This document shows positions 63,556-64,000 of a DNA stretch of 64,000 nucleotides, piece after piece. The notes under the pieces are model-generated. The model was given only the letters and a program-made list of their open reading frames with translations. It did no database searches and had not been told where the DNA came from. Positions within the stretch are counted from its first letter, which is position 1. Each line of letters begins with the position of its first letter. The position numbers and the translations under genes are program-made. This stretch comes from Phoronis australis (taxonomy: Eukaryota; Phoronida; Phoronidae): assembly GCA_002633005.1 (NCBI GenBank), contig NMRA01000332.1, positions 201,230-265,229 on the forward strand, in the 5' to 3' direction.

Positions 63556-64000
63556 AAAAAATAAAATGTCCAAATTTGGCAAACTTTGGAACATCATATC
63601 TCAGAAATGGTTGATTGGATTTGTAACAATTACATCATACTTTGTGAACAGTTCTCAAAAACGTTAGGAATAATGCTTTTAAAATTTTCCAATGTTGCAC
63701 GGGGGGCTATCAAAAATAGAAATTTTATACTTTTTATCATAAAAGTCCAAAGCAAAAACGAAATAATAACCTAGATGGCTAGAAAACTCACAGCGTTTTT
63801 GAGATTTCAATTTGTATATTTTATATCAGTCACGTTATTGAAAACATTGTTTCCCTGTGAATGTACATTAATTTATTTGGCTAAATTTTACTAAAAAGAC
63901 AAGTCACATGATCCAGTTAACATCAGATTGGTGCAAAGTCAAAAATTGAATACTACCACTTTCTGCTTTTAGAAAATGTTGAGTTAATATTTTTTAGATA
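63556..64000 (+). repeat. Dispersed AT-rich repeat, copy 4 (cut by window end)
   Basis: Starts near AAATAAAATGTCCAAATTTG and has TTGGCAAACTTTGGAACATC, the CAGCGTTTTTGAGATTT core and TTTGGCTAAATTTTAC. It is the longest copy and matches 27800-28260 in order along its length. Confidence 0.7.

Overview
This is an animal (metazoan) nuclear contig: intron-rich genes with GT-AG boundaries, AT-rich introns of a few hundred bases to several kilobases, and dense dispersed repeats. The palindrome TACATGTA recurs. Protein similarity to vertebrate orthologues is high, which suits an invertebrate deuterostome such as a lancelet, hemichordate or echinoderm. I cannot settle the phylum from this window, and a mollusc is not excluded. 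Single N bases that separate near-identical blocks suggest a scaffold built from a very heterozygous individual.

Three host genes can be rebuilt exon by exon with matching splice phases. (1) DNAI3 (WDR63), an axonemal dynein intermediate chain, lies on the minus strand from a non-coding first exon at about 39.24 kb to its stop codon at 11657; 23 coding exons give 958 residues. (2) GTPBP3, the mitochondrial MnmE-type tRNA-modifying GTPase, lies on the plus strand at 42178-49817; 8 exons give 545 residues. (3) RIMOC1 (C5orf51 homologue), a partner of the RAB7A activator MON1-CCZ1, lies on the plus strand at 55571-62280; 7 exons give 307 residues. DNAI3 and GTPBP3 are divergent, with about 3 kb between them that holds a decayed LINE and a large palindrome. 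No pathway joins the three genes.

The left end (1-11 kb) is accessory. A broken, intron-containing minus-strand gene joins an OTU cysteine-protease domain of vertnin type to a TTF-type zinc finger and an hAT (DUF4371) transposase. It is cut off at both ends by contig joins and carries one frameshift. A 1.1-kb block flanks it in two near-identical copies.

Repeats fill the introns and intergenic stretches: perfect 50-bp, 32-bp and 21-bp tandem arrays, several terminal-inverted-repeat or foldback elements, two LINE fragments, a four-copy dispersed AT-rich family, and a 1.1-kb degenerate array in the last DNAI3 intron in which eight evenly placed copies of a CTCF-core-like motif share one orientation. 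The last exon of GTPBP3 occurs twice inside a 2.2-kb duplication that abuts a single N. This is most simply two haplotypes placed in tandem.
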